Below are positions 16,298 through 22,835 of a DNA stretch of 22,835 bases, piece after piece. Source of the stretch: DATDAW01 sp036525185 (GTDB lineage Bacteria > Verrucomicrobiota > Verrucomicrobiia > Chthoniobacterales > DASVRZ01); assembly GCA_036525185.1 (NCBI GenBank), contig DATDAW010000001.1, forward strand, positions 1 through 22,835, given 5' to 3'. The position numbers were made by a program, and so were the translations under genes. The notes beneath the pieces were generated by a model that was not told where the DNA came from, searched no databases, and saw nothing but the letters and a program-made list of their open reading frames with translations. How positions within the stretch are numbered: the first letter of the stretch is position 1; each line of letters begins with the position of its first letter.

Positions 16298-16329
16298 TGT
16301 GAATAACTTGTGCATAAACCTGTGAGAGA
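16298..16329 (+). promoter_or_regulatory. Cluster of DnaA-box-like 9-mers upstream of rsmA
   Basis: TGTGAATAA (16298-16306) and TGTGCATAA (16309-16317) each differ from the DnaA-box consensus TGTGGATAA only at position five. A poorer third copy, TGTGAGAGA, starts at 16321. Starts are 11 and 12 bases apart, about one helical turn, so all would face the same side of the DNA. The 128-base gap is only locally AT-rich. It could be a DnaA-responsive promoter or a small part of an origin, or chance. Confidence 0.35.
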
Positions 16330-16356
16330 ATTTCGGCGACCCACTACTTCCGCGGC

Positions 16357-17700
16357 GTGAAACTTACCGATTTACGCGGTCATTTGGCCGCTCTGGAGTT
16401 GCAACCCAGCAAAAGTCTCGGACAGAATTTTTTACACGATCAAAACCTCGCGACGTGGATGGTCCGCCAGCTGCAAGCATCGTCCAGTGAACAAATTGTT
16501 GAGGTTGGTCCAGGACTCGGAGCGCTCACGGAATTGCTGGTTGAACAATTCGAACATGGCACGGCGATTGAGAAAGACGGTCGTCTCGCTGAGTTTCTGC
16601 AGAAGCGCTTCGCGCACCAAGCCGGGTGGCAAGTCGTCCACGCGGATGCCTGTGAATTCGACCGACGCACCCTTTTTCCTGGCGGCCCGGCGACCCTCGT
16701 CGGCAATTTGCCTTACTACGTATCAACAGCCGTTATTTTGAACTTCCTCAGCGAGCCGACACCGGTATGCCGCGCCTTGTTCACGCTACAACGTGAGGTC
16801 GCTGAGCGCCTGAGCGCCGAGCCTGGGACGAGCGAATACGGCTCGCTCACGACTGCCATTCAGCGTCGTTGGCGCGTGAAATATTTGCGCACACTGCCAC
16901 CAAGCGTTTTCCACCCCGAACCGAAGGTTGAATCCGGCGTTGTCCTGCTCACAGCCCGTGCCTCTTCAGAAATGGAGCCTGTCGATGGCGCTGCCTTTGA
17001 GCGTTGGGTGCGGAAGGGATTTTCCCAGCGTCGAAAACAACTGCGGAAGCTGCTCGATATCGGTCCGGAGCGCTGGTCAACGCTCTGCAGTGACCTCGGA
17101 ATTTTGCAAACTGTCCGTGCCGAAGAGCTGTCCGTGTCGCAATGGACGTCACTCGTCAATGCACTCGAACCCGCCCGAGACAGCGCCGGTCAACAGCCCG
17201 AACGGGAGATCTTCGACGTGGTGAATAACCGGGACAAAGTCATTGGACAGGCCACTCGCGGCGAGGTCCACGCGCGCGATTTTCTGCATCGTGCCGTGCA
17301 CATTTTCGTGTTCAACCGGGCCGGGGAAATCTTTCTGCAAAAGCGATCGCATCTAAAGGATCGCCACCCTGGAGTCTGGGATTCTGCCGCTGCCGGCCAT
17401 CTCGATTCTGGCGAAAGTTATGACGCTGCTGCTGCCCGCGAGACGGCCGAAGAACTGGGCGCGGAATGTGCAGCCGAATTTGCCGGAAAGCTCGAAGCCT
17501 CGGCAGATACTGGTTTTGAATTCATCCACATTTACACGGCCACGCACGATGGCCCGTTTCGGCTTCATCCTTGGGAAATTGAGTGCGGCGGGTTTTTCCC
17601 TGTCGGGCTGGTAAAACGTTGGATTGCCGATCGTCCGACGGATTTCGCTCCCGGCTTTCTGAGATGTTTTGCAGAGCTCGATCCAGGGGCGCCGAGCTAA
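16357..17700 (+). CDS. rsmA: RsmA (KsgA) 16S rRNA dimethyltransferase fused to a Nudix hydrolase domain
   Basis: The protein has 447 residues against about 270 for normal RsmA. Residues 1 to about 272 form the SAM-dependent rRNA (adenine-N6,N6) dimethyltransferase: LQPSKSLGQNFLHD (15-28), SAM motif VEVGPGLGALTE (48-59), Glu72 in the next strand, DACEFD (97-102), catalytic NLPYY (117-121), and the C-terminal helical domain with RRKQLRK. Residues about 283-447 are a Nudix domain close to the YfcD/Idi-like group: EIFDVVNNRDKVIGQATR, then an intact Nudix box at 347-369 (Gly347, Glu353, Arg361, Glu362, Glu365, Glu366). No stop or frameshift separates the domains. The start is GTG at 16357. RsmA methylates two adenosines in the 3' end of 16S rRNA during 30S assembly. 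The Nudix substrate is unknown. Confidence 0.93.
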   Translation: MKLTDLRGHLAALELQPSKSLGQNFLHDQNLATWMVRQLQASSSEQIVEVGPGLGALTELLVEQFEHGTAIEKDGRLAEFLQKRFAHQAGWQVVHADACEFDRRTLFPGGPATLVGNLPYYVSTAVILNFLSEPTPVCRALFTLQREVAERLSAEPGTSEYGSLTTAIQRRWRVKYLRTLPPSVFHPEPKVESGVVLLTARASSEMEPVDGAAFERWVRKGFSQRRKQLRKLLDIGPERWSTLCSDLGILQTVRAEELSVSQWTSLVNALEPARDSAGQQPEREIFDVVNNRDKVIGQATRGEVHARDFLHRAVHIFVFNRAGEIFLQKRSHLKDRHPGVWDSAAAGHLDSGESYDAAAARETAEELGAECAAEFAGKLEASADTGFEFIHIYTATHDGPFRLHPWEIECGGFFPVGLVKRWIADRPTDFAPGFLRCFAELDPGAPS

Positions 17701-17707
17701 CGCCACG

Positions 17708-17723
17708 GATGCCGTGTGGCATC
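17708..17723. terminator. Small hairpin between convergent genes
   Basis: GATGCC (17708-17713), loop GTGT, and GGCATC (17718-17723) form a perfect 6-bp stem in the 40-base gap between the convergent rsmA-Nudix and WaaG-like genes. There is no clear T-run on either side. Its location suggests two-way termination. Confidence 0.35.
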
Positions 17724-17740
17724 GGTTTCGCCTGCCAGCG

Positions 17741-18790
17741 TCAGGAGGTAATGATGCTCAACGTTGCCTGCAGGTTGCGCTCGAGCGAAAAAACGGCGGC
17801 ATGTTGCTGGCGTTCGGCCCGGGCACCGGAGGCGAGCCAGAATTCGACAGCTTTTTCGAGAGCCGAGATGTCATTCGGAGCGCTTACCGCCGCACCATCC
17901 GTCGCTCGATCCTGAATTTCGGCAAATCCATTCGCTTGAGTGGTGATGACTGGGAGACCTGCCGCCAGCGCTTCGAGGCAAGCGTTCGAAAACGGGTCAT
18001 AGATCGTCGGCAAAATGAACGCGTCCGAGGCATGGAGTAGGGAAGGCATGTCCGTGATCGGCCCCAGAAACTTTACGTTTGGTCCGGCGAAACGCCGCGG
18101 ATCGCCTTTCCCTGCAACCAGAAGCAGAACGTCAGGAAGTCTGCTGACGGCGTCCACAGCATAACGAAGCCCTTTGCGCTCCCAGCCGGAACCGGCGAAA
18201 ACGGCCACTTTTTGAGACGCCGGAATCCTGTTCTGGGCACGCCAGATGTCACGCGAAACAGCCGGATGTGCCCAGCGCGCGACATCGATTCCGTTGTGCA
18301 CGATGCTCACTTTGGCTGCGATCTCCCTGCCGTAATGGAGCTCGATTTCGTTCCTGACCAGCCATGAATTGGCAATGATACGCCGCGCTCCGGTGACAGC
18401 TCTTTTCTCGAGATTCAGCAAAGCCCGATGCTTGGGGTTCCAGGTGAATGTGAGGCGTTTAAGCGGCGATGCCAACAGGGCTCTACGCGCAAGCCACGAA
18501 GCATGTACGCCGTCACCTGCCCGATAGACGTCGCAGGACGACACGCGTTCGAGGCTCAGAAGACAATCGCACTGCCCATGTGGCCGGATTCGTTCCAAGG
18601 CCTCCGAAAACGCTTGCGGCGATTTTCCTTCGACGACGATTTTCCTGCCAAATGACCAGTCCTGCCACTCAGGTGATGCAAAAAGAACCGTTTCGTGTCC
18701 CGCTTGGACTGCAGCCTTTGCGAATCCGCGCAGATAGCTCTCGGCGCCGCCAGCTGGCGAATAGCCGCGTCTCACCAATCCGATACGCAT
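17741..18790 (-). CDS. WaaG-like glycosyltransferase, family GT4
   Basis: The protein has 349 residues with a GT-B fold of family 4. The N-terminus MRIGLVRRGYSPAGGAESYL is the nucleotide-sugar transferase signature with a glycine turn. The middle has LERVSSCDVYRAGDGVHASW, typical of lipopolysaccharide glucosyltransferase I (WaaG/RfaG). The C-terminal half has AGSGWERKGLRYAVDA, VLLLVAGKGD and the donor-binding motif DPFSNACLEALAAGLPVITT with its essential glutamate. The SRDIWRAQNRI segment also parallels WaaG. It probably adds the first hexose to the inner lipopolysaccharide core at the cytoplasmic face. I chose the ATG at 18790 because the Rossmann strand begins there; an in-frame start at 18892 would add 34 unrelated residues and overlap the divergent GT9 gene. 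Confidence 0.85.
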   Translation of the reverse strand: MRIGLVRRGYSPAGGAESYLRGFAKAAVQAGHETVLFASPEWQDWSFGRKIVVEGKSPQAFSEALERIRPHGQCDCLLSLERVSSCDVYRAGDGVHASWLARRALLASPLKRLTFTWNPKHRALLNLEKRAVTGARRIIANSWLVRNEIELHYGREIAAKVSIVHNGIDVARWAHPAVSRDIWRAQNRIPASQKVAVFAGSGWERKGLRYAVDAVSRLPDVLLLVAGKGDPRRFAGPNVKFLGPITDMPSLLHASDAFILPTIYDPFSNACLEALAAGLPVITTQANGFAEIQDRATDGAAVSAPNDISALEKAVEFWLASGARAERQQHAAVFSLERNLQATLSIITS

Positions 18791-18872
18791 CGCGAAGTTG
18801 AAATCATGCCAGACACTCTCTAAAAGCGTGGCGTGTCCAGACGAGTCAAAAAACAAGAATAGGCGTGCGTAA

Positions 18873-19868
18873 ATGGTGTCGCTTCTGGCCATTCAACTCA
18901 AACGTATCGGTGACCTCGTGCTTACGCTGCCCGCGCTCGAAGCGCTCAGGCATTCCTATCCTGCGGCTCGAATCACGCTAATCATCGACGGCGGTTGTGC
19001 GGAGTTGGCGCCTGCAATCCGTTGTGTGGACAGGGTGCTCATTTACCGAAAAGGAAGGCCGAATCTGAAATTGTGGAGCCGCCTGTTTTTGAAATGCTAC
19101 GACGCCGCCTTTGATTTTTCCGGGACGGACCGCTCGTCGGCGTTGACGTGGCTCTCGAAAGCCAGAAAACGCATCGCTTTTGAGCCGGGCCCCAAAAACG
19201 AATTGCGGATCGGGTCGTACACACACCTCGTTGAGTCGCCTGTACTCGAGCGACACACAGTCGACCACAATCTCGACCTGGTTTCCTCCGTCGGCCTACC
19301 GCCGAATGTGCCCGATTTGCAGCTCGAAATCCCGAAGTTTGCCCGTGCGCGCGCCCGGGATGTTCTTCGTCATCACGGCGTGAATTCTCCCTATGTCGTT
19401 CTGCATGTGGGAGCTGCGCGTGCGGAAAAATACTGGAAACGGGAGTCGTGGGCGGCGGTGATCCGGCACTTGCGCACCCTGCAGCGGACCTGCATCCTCA
19501 TCGGCGGCTCGTCGCCGATGGAACGGGAGGCTATTTCCGAAGTCCAGGCGCTAGTGGAGCCGAAATGCGTCGATGTCGCCGGACAATTGTCGCTTCTGGT
19601 CTCCGCCGCCCTCATTGCGGGTGCCGATCTGTTCGTCGGTGTCGATTCCGGCCCCAGTCACCTGGCCGCGGCTGCGAAGATCTCGCAGATTACGCTTTTT
19701 GGTCCCACCAATCCTTTTCACTGGCGCGCCCGGCATGCTCGCTCACTCGTTTTGCAGGGCGGCAAAAACAATCCGCTCACCGAGTTTGAGCCCGATCCTC
19801 CAGCTGGCAATCTGAAGGATTTATCGACGGACGAGGTGATCCATGCCATTAATCTGCTGCTCGTCTGA
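18873..19868 (+). CDS. Heptosyltransferase-like glycosyltransferase, family GT9
   Basis: The protein has 331 residues. The N-terminus LLAIQLKRIGDLVLTLPALE is the GT9 signature, followed by ARITLIIDGGCAELAP. The second half has YVVLHVGAARAEKYWKRESW, IGGSSPMEREA and the donor-binding GVDSGPSHLAAAAKISQITL, then LFGPTNPFHW. GT9 enzymes include WaaC, WaaF and WaaQ and transfer ADP-heptose to the lipopolysaccharide core. Which heptose is added cannot be decided, and some relatives transfer other sugars. The gene is divergent from the WaaG-like gene, with 82 bases between starts, and is followed 18 bases later by the MsbA-type exporter, almost certainly in the same transcript. Length is normal. Confidence 0.88.
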   Translation: MVSLLAIQLKRIGDLVLTLPALEALRHSYPAARITLIIDGGCAELAPAIRCVDRVLIYRKGRPNLKLWSRLFLKCYDAAFDFSGTDRSSALTWLSKARKRIAFEPGPKNELRIGSYTHLVESPVLERHTVDHNLDLVSSVGLPPNVPDLQLEIPKFARARARDVLRHHGVNSPYVVLHVGAARAEKYWKRESWAAVIRHLRTLQRTCILIGGSSPMEREAISEVQALVEPKCVDVAGQLSLLVSAALIAGADLFVGVDSGPSHLAAAAKISQITLFGPTNPFHWRARHARSLVLQGGKNNPLTEFEPDPPAGNLKDLSTDEVIHAINLLLV

Positions 19869-19886
19869 GTGTTTTCAGCAAATTTC

Positions 19887-21746
19887 ATGTCCTCGACATC
19901 CAAGACCAAGAACAAGAAGCGCCCCGGTTTTCTGAAGACGATCAAGCAAGGTGTGGGGCCCATGCGCAAGTTGCTTCCGTACCTGAGGCCTTACCGCAGG
20001 CGTTTCATTCTTGGGCTGGCACTCGGTGGCGCTTTTGGGGCCACGAGCGGTTTGCTGGCGCTGGTCTTGCAGCAAGTGTTGGCCCTTGTCCCTGGCGGCA
20101 CGGCATCCAGGACGGCTATACTGAAACACGTTTCCGAGACCAACGGCCCCCGTATCGACTCTGTGATCTGGCTCTGCGCTGCCATTCCGCTGGTCATGAT
20201 CGTTCGCAGTCTGTTTTCCTATTTCAATGGCGTTTTGCTGTCCCAGGTCGGCCTGAAAGTAATCTCCGATATTCGGGAGCACCTCTTTCGGCACGTGATG
20301 CGGCAGTCGCTGGATTATTTTCACAAGAACAAGAGCGGCGACCTGATTTCGCGCGTTTATAACGACCCGCGTATGGCGCAGATGGCCCTGAGCACGGTCA
20401 GTGCCGATCTGGTCACCCAGCCAATTGCCATACTCAGCAGCGTGGGAGTGCTGATTTATCTCGACTGGAAGTTTGCGATCATCAGCCTGTGCGTTTTTCC
20501 GATCTGCCTGCTGCCGGTTATCTATTTCGGAAAGCGCGTCAAAAAATCGGGCGGCAACGAAGAAGACAGCGCCAGCGGAATGATGGTCATTTTGCAGGAA
20601 TCCTTTGCAGGCATCCGCGTCATAAAAGCGCTAGCCAGGGAGGTCTATCAGCGGAAATTGTTCCGGGAAACGAATCTCCAACAGGTTCGGCAATCGATCG
20701 GCATCCAGAAGACGATTCAGGCGGTCAGCCCGCTGGTGGAAGTGGTTGCTGCCTTGGGCGCGGGAGTCACGATTTTCTACGTGTGGTTCGAGGGAATCTC
20801 CGCGGCGACCTTCATGGCCATGCTGACGTGTCTTTTCACGCTCTACGATCCGGTCAAAAAACTCAGCATGATCCATATGGTCATCCAGAGAAGTCTGGGA
20901 GGTATGACCCGGATTTTTCAAATGCTGGAGGAGGAGCCGACCGTCTCCGACAAACCGGACGCCGTAGCGGTTACGGAATGCCGCGGCGCAATTCGCTTCG
21001 AGAATGTCTCCTTCGCTTATCGCAAGGACAAAAAAGCGGTGAAAAACCTCAGTTTCGAGTTCGAAGCCGGAAAATATTACGCCTTGGTCGGAGCCAGCGG
21101 TGCTGGGAAAAGCACGATCCTCTCGCTCATTCTGCGCTTTTACGATCCCGCAAAGGGTCGTATCACCCTGGACGGGCGTGACTTGCGCGATGTCACGCAG
21201 GCTTCGCTGCGCGAACACATCGGTGTCGTCACCCAGGATACGTTTCTGTTTCATGACACCATCTTGAACAACATCCGCTACGGACGTCTCGATGCGACGG
21301 ATGAGGAGGTCACGGCGGCAGCGAAACTGGCTTACGCCAATAATTTCATTCTTGAGCAAGCCAAGGGCTACGACACGGTCGTGGGCGACAAAGGCTGCAA
21401 TATTTCCGGCGGCCAACAGCAGCGCCTCGCCATAGCACGCGCCTTGCTCAAGAACGCACCGATTTTGCTCCTCGACGAAGCCACGTCCGCGCTTGACTCG
21501 GAATCCGAGCAAATGATCCAGGCGGCGCTCGAACGGCTGGTGCAAGGCCGAACGGTTATCGCTATCGCGCACCGGCTTTCAACCATCCTGAAAGCGGACA
21601 AAATCCTCGTCATGGAAAATGGCGAGTTGGTGGAAGTTGGCTCGCACCAAGAACTTTTGTCGGAATCCACCGTTTATCGCCGGCTCTATAACATTCAGTT
21701 CAACCAGGCTGGAGAACAACCTGCCGAACTGGCCATGGTGGACTGA
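19887..21746 (+). CDS. msbA: MsbA-type lipid A-core ABC exporter (fused permease and ATPase)
   Basis: The protein has 619 residues as a type IV half-transporter. Residues about 30-340 hold six membrane helices with the coupling region (HVMRQSLDYFHKNKSGDLIS, about 136-155). The ATPase domain has Walker A GASGAGKST (402-410), Q-loop VVTQDTF, signature ISGGQQQR (506-513), Walker B ILLLDE (526-531) and H-loop His562 in AIAHRLST. All motifs are intact. MsbA homodimers flip lipid A-core across the inner membrane. Other exporters of this family share the architecture, so the name rests mainly on the neighbouring lipopolysaccharide genes. ATG at 19887 is chosen. An in-frame GTG at 19869 immediately overlaps the end of the GT9 gene's stop and would add six residues. 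Confidence 0.85.
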   Translation: MSSTSKTKNKKRPGFLKTIKQGVGPMRKLLPYLRPYRRRFILGLALGGAFGATSGLLALVLQQVLALVPGGTASRTAILKHVSETNGPRIDSVIWLCAAIPLVMIVRSLFSYFNGVLLSQVGLKVISDIREHLFRHVMRQSLDYFHKNKSGDLISRVYNDPRMAQMALSTVSADLVTQPIAILSSVGVLIYLDWKFAIISLCVFPICLLPVIYFGKRVKKSGGNEEDSASGMMVILQESFAGIRVIKALAREVYQRKLFRETNLQQVRQSIGIQKTIQAVSPLVEVVAALGAGVTIFYVWFEGISAATFMAMLTCLFTLYDPVKKLSMIHMVIQRSLGGMTRIFQMLEEEPTVSDKPDAVAVTECRGAIRFENVSFAYRKDKKAVKNLSFEFEAGKYYALVGASGAGKSTILSLILRFYDPAKGRITLDGRDLRDVTQASLREHIGVVTQDTFLFHDTILNNIRYGRLDATDEEVTAAAKLAYANNFILEQAKGYDTVVGDKGCNISGGQQQRLAIARALLKNAPILLLDEATSALDSESEQMIQAALERLVQGRTVIAIAHRLSTILKADKILVMENGELVEVGSHQELLSESTVYRRLYNIQFNQAGEQPAELAMVD

Positions 21747-21750
21747 GCCA

Positions 21751-21785
21751 AGTCTTAAGTTTAAAATTTGTAAGTTTGTAAGACT
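21751..21785 (+). terminator. AT-rich inverted repeat after msbA
   Basis: AGTCTTA (21751-21757) and TAAGACT (21779-21785) are inverted copies around a 21-base AT-rich loop that includes GTAAGTTT (21770-21777), itself inverted at 21824-21831 (AAACTTAC). It starts four bases after the msbA stop. The long loop and low GC make it a poor terminator, and a low-complexity intergenic repeat is as likely. Confidence 0.3.
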
Positions 21786-21852
21786 AAGGTCTGGAGTCTA
21801 CCTGCTACTCGCGAGGCTCTCTAAAACTTACACCTGATAGCTTCAGATTCCT

Positions 21853-22671
21853 TTGTTTCACGACGCGCATAACCATCTTCAGGACGAATGGCTCGATCCA
21901 TATCGGGACAAGGTTATCGCTGATTTGGAGAAGATCGGGATAGGCGGCGCGATTGTAAACGGGACGACTGAAGTGGATTGGGCTGCGGTGGAGACACTTG
22001 CAGCGCAACATCCCTGGGCAATTCCCAGTTACGGTCTCCATCCGTGGTATGTGCGGGAGCGAACACCAGACTGGCGGCGCAACCTGCTGAACCAGCTGGA
22101 CAAACGCCCGTGCGGAGTCGGTGAAATCGGGCTGGATCGCTGGATTCCGGACTATGATTTTGAAGACCAAAAGGCTGCTTTTCGTTGGCAGCTTGCCATC
22201 GCCGCAGAACGAAATTTGCCCGTCACGATTCATTGCCTGAAGGCATGGGGAGCGTTGGAAGAAATCCTTCGAAATGAGGCAGTTCCGGACTGCGGGTTTT
22301 TGCTCCATGCTTACGGGGGACCGCGTGAAATGATTGATTCATTCGTCAAACTGGGGGCGTATTTTTCGTTTCCCGGGTACTTTCTGCATGAGCGTAAATC
22401 TGCTCAACGAGAGGTTTTTCGGATTGTTCCAATCGATCGCCTCCTCGTCGAGACGGATGCGCCTGCCTTGCCTTTGCCTGACGAAAAAGTCGAATTCCCG
22501 CTGCCGAGTTCGCCGACGAACCAGCCGTTGAACCATCCTGCAAATATCGCCACCATCCAACGGGCACTTGCGGAAATTCGAGGCGTTACGCCAGAATCAC
22601 TGGCAAAAAGTGTGACGGCGAATTTTTTGAGGCTCTTTGGCAGAAGTGGCGGCCCGCACGGGCTCGTTTAG
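21853..22671 (+). CDS. TatD-family metal-dependent hydrolase
   Basis: The protein has 272 residues as an amidohydrolase-type TIM barrel. Metal ligands are visible: HxH as His6 and His8 (HDAHNHL), Glu91 in VGEIGLD, His127 in VTIHCLKAW, His152 in LHAYGG and Asp202 in VETDAPAL. The usual family form IHCR is IHCL here, and the HCFSG motif is LHAYGG, so it is a divergent TatD. Characterised members are 3'-5' DNases or D-aminoacyl-tRNA related; the exact role is unclear. The start is a TTG at 21853: an in-frame TAG lies only 15 bases before it, and no ATG is available that keeps the conserved N-terminus. It follows msbA by 106 bases. Confidence 0.88.
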   Translation: MFHDAHNHLQDEWLDPYRDKVIADLEKIGIGGAIVNGTTEVDWAAVETLAAQHPWAIPSYGLHPWYVRERTPDWRRNLLNQLDKRPCGVGEIGLDRWIPDYDFEDQKAAFRWQLAIAAERNLPVTIHCLKAWGALEEILRNEAVPDCGFLLHAYGGPREMIDSFVKLGAYFSFPGYFLHERKSAQREVFRIVPIDRLLVETDAPALPLPDEKVEFPLPSSPTNQPLNHPANIATIQRALAEIRGVTPESLAKSVTANFLRLFGRSGGPHGLV

Positions 22672-22719
22672 CTGCAAACCGCCGATCGTCGCTCGGGTGC
22701 ATGACAAAAATCTTTGGGA

Positions 22720-22742
22720 GGCATTTGTTGCCGCTTTTTTTT
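22720..22742 (+). terminator. Probable intrinsic terminator after the TatD-family gene
   Basis: GGCA (22720-22723), loop TTTGT, and TGCC (22729-22732) form a short stem, followed by GC and eight T residues (22735-22742). It lies 48 bases after the stop. The T-run is the best in the window but the stem is only four base pairs. Confidence 0.4.
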
Positions 22743-22750
22743 GTCGAAAC

Positions 22751-22770
22751 GTATATGTATTCGCATATAC
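22751..22770. promoter_or_regulatory. Perfect 7-bp dyad upstream of the edge gene, possible operator
   Basis: GTATATG (22751-22757) and CATATAC (22764-22770) are perfect inverted arms with a 6-base spacer. The dyad ends nine bases before the ATG at 22780. Size and place suit a repressor site overlapping the promoter or ribosome binding region, or a hairpin in the leader. Confidence 0.35.
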
Positions 22771-22779
22771 CATGGCCTG

Positions 22780-22835
22780 ATGCCTCACGATCTCACTGCT
22801 CACCAGATTCTTGAACAAATCGCCGCCATCGATCG
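22780..22835 (+). CDS. N-terminus of an unidentified gene, cut by the right edge
   Basis: Eighteen codons are visible from an ATG at 22780: MPHDLTAHQILEQIAAID. It is helical and protein-like but too short to assign. The A of this start codon is also the last base of a two-codon open frame (ATG GCC TGA, 22772-22780), which looks accidental. No clear Shine-Dalgarno sequence is present. Confidence 0.5.
   Translation, partial: MPHDLTAHQILEQIAAID

Noticed and set aside
16357..17700. Possibility that rsmA and the Nudix gene are two overlapping genes
   Set aside because: No stop or frame change separates the domains, and the methyltransferase C-terminus runs into the Nudix domain in one frame.
20631..21572. 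313-codon minus-strand open frame
   Set aside because: Antisense to the ATPase half of the MsbA-type exporter, whose motifs are intact. No domain is visible in the antisense product.
1..22835. CRISPR arrays, tRNA or rRNA genes, insertion sequence ends
   Set aside because: No regularly spaced direct repeats, cloverleaf-like segments, rRNA-like sequence or transposase motifs were seen when reading both strands.

Overview
The window reads as bacterial chromosome of moderately high GC, densely coding on both strands, with long antisense open frames that are composition shadows. The gene set points to a Gram-negative, outer-membrane-bearing bacterium: a WaaG-like glycosyltransferase, a GT9 heptosyltransferase-like enzyme, an MsbA-type exporter, and exported proteins with Sec signals. 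Most starts lack a clear Shine-Dalgarno sequence, and the GHL6-type glycoside hydrolase next to an MGH1-like hydrolase would suit the Planctomycetota/Verrucomicrobiota group. I lean towards Verrucomicrobiota, but that is inference. I saw no rRNA, tRNA, CRISPR array, intact transposase or prophage gene.

Layout. (a) 1-1378: a TetR-type repressor, cut by the left edge, divergent from a classical SDR oxidoreductase. (b) 1393-2003: a perfect hairpin and an exported SYLF (Ysc84-like) protein. (c) 2034-2814: 781 bases without a convincing gene but with broken coding traces. (d) 2815-7606: two large leftward glycoside hydrolases, probably co-transcribed. (e) 7766-8369: an ankyrin gene fragment and a short tandem duplication. 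(f) 8370-13283: a leftward phosphorus block of polyphosphate kinase, exported alkaline phosphatase, and a small exported protein ending in a histidine tail 14 bases before the phosphatase. (g) 13472-14997: an EamA permease divergent from a BCP-type peroxiredoxin, with repeat arms between them. (h) 15044-17700: a DUF697 protein whose GTPase-like domain has lost its P-loop, then an RsmA methyltransferase fused to a complete Nudix domain, preceded by DnaA-box-like 9-mers. (i) 17741-21746: envelope genes (WaaG-like, GT9, MsbA). (j) 21853-22835: a TatD-family hydrolase and the first codons of an unidentified gene behind a perfect dyad.

The genes form small functional groups rather than one large operon. 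The phosphorus block pairs extracellular phosphate release with intracellular polyphosphate storage. The envelope block combines lipopolysaccharide core sugar transfer with lipid A-core flipping. The two hydrolases look like a glycan-degrading pair without an obvious transporter in view. No clear-cut new defence or mobile system is visible. The most unusual items are the RsmA-Nudix fusion, the apparently nucleotide-free GTPase-like DUF697 protein, the DnaA-box-like sites, and the hydrolase pair.
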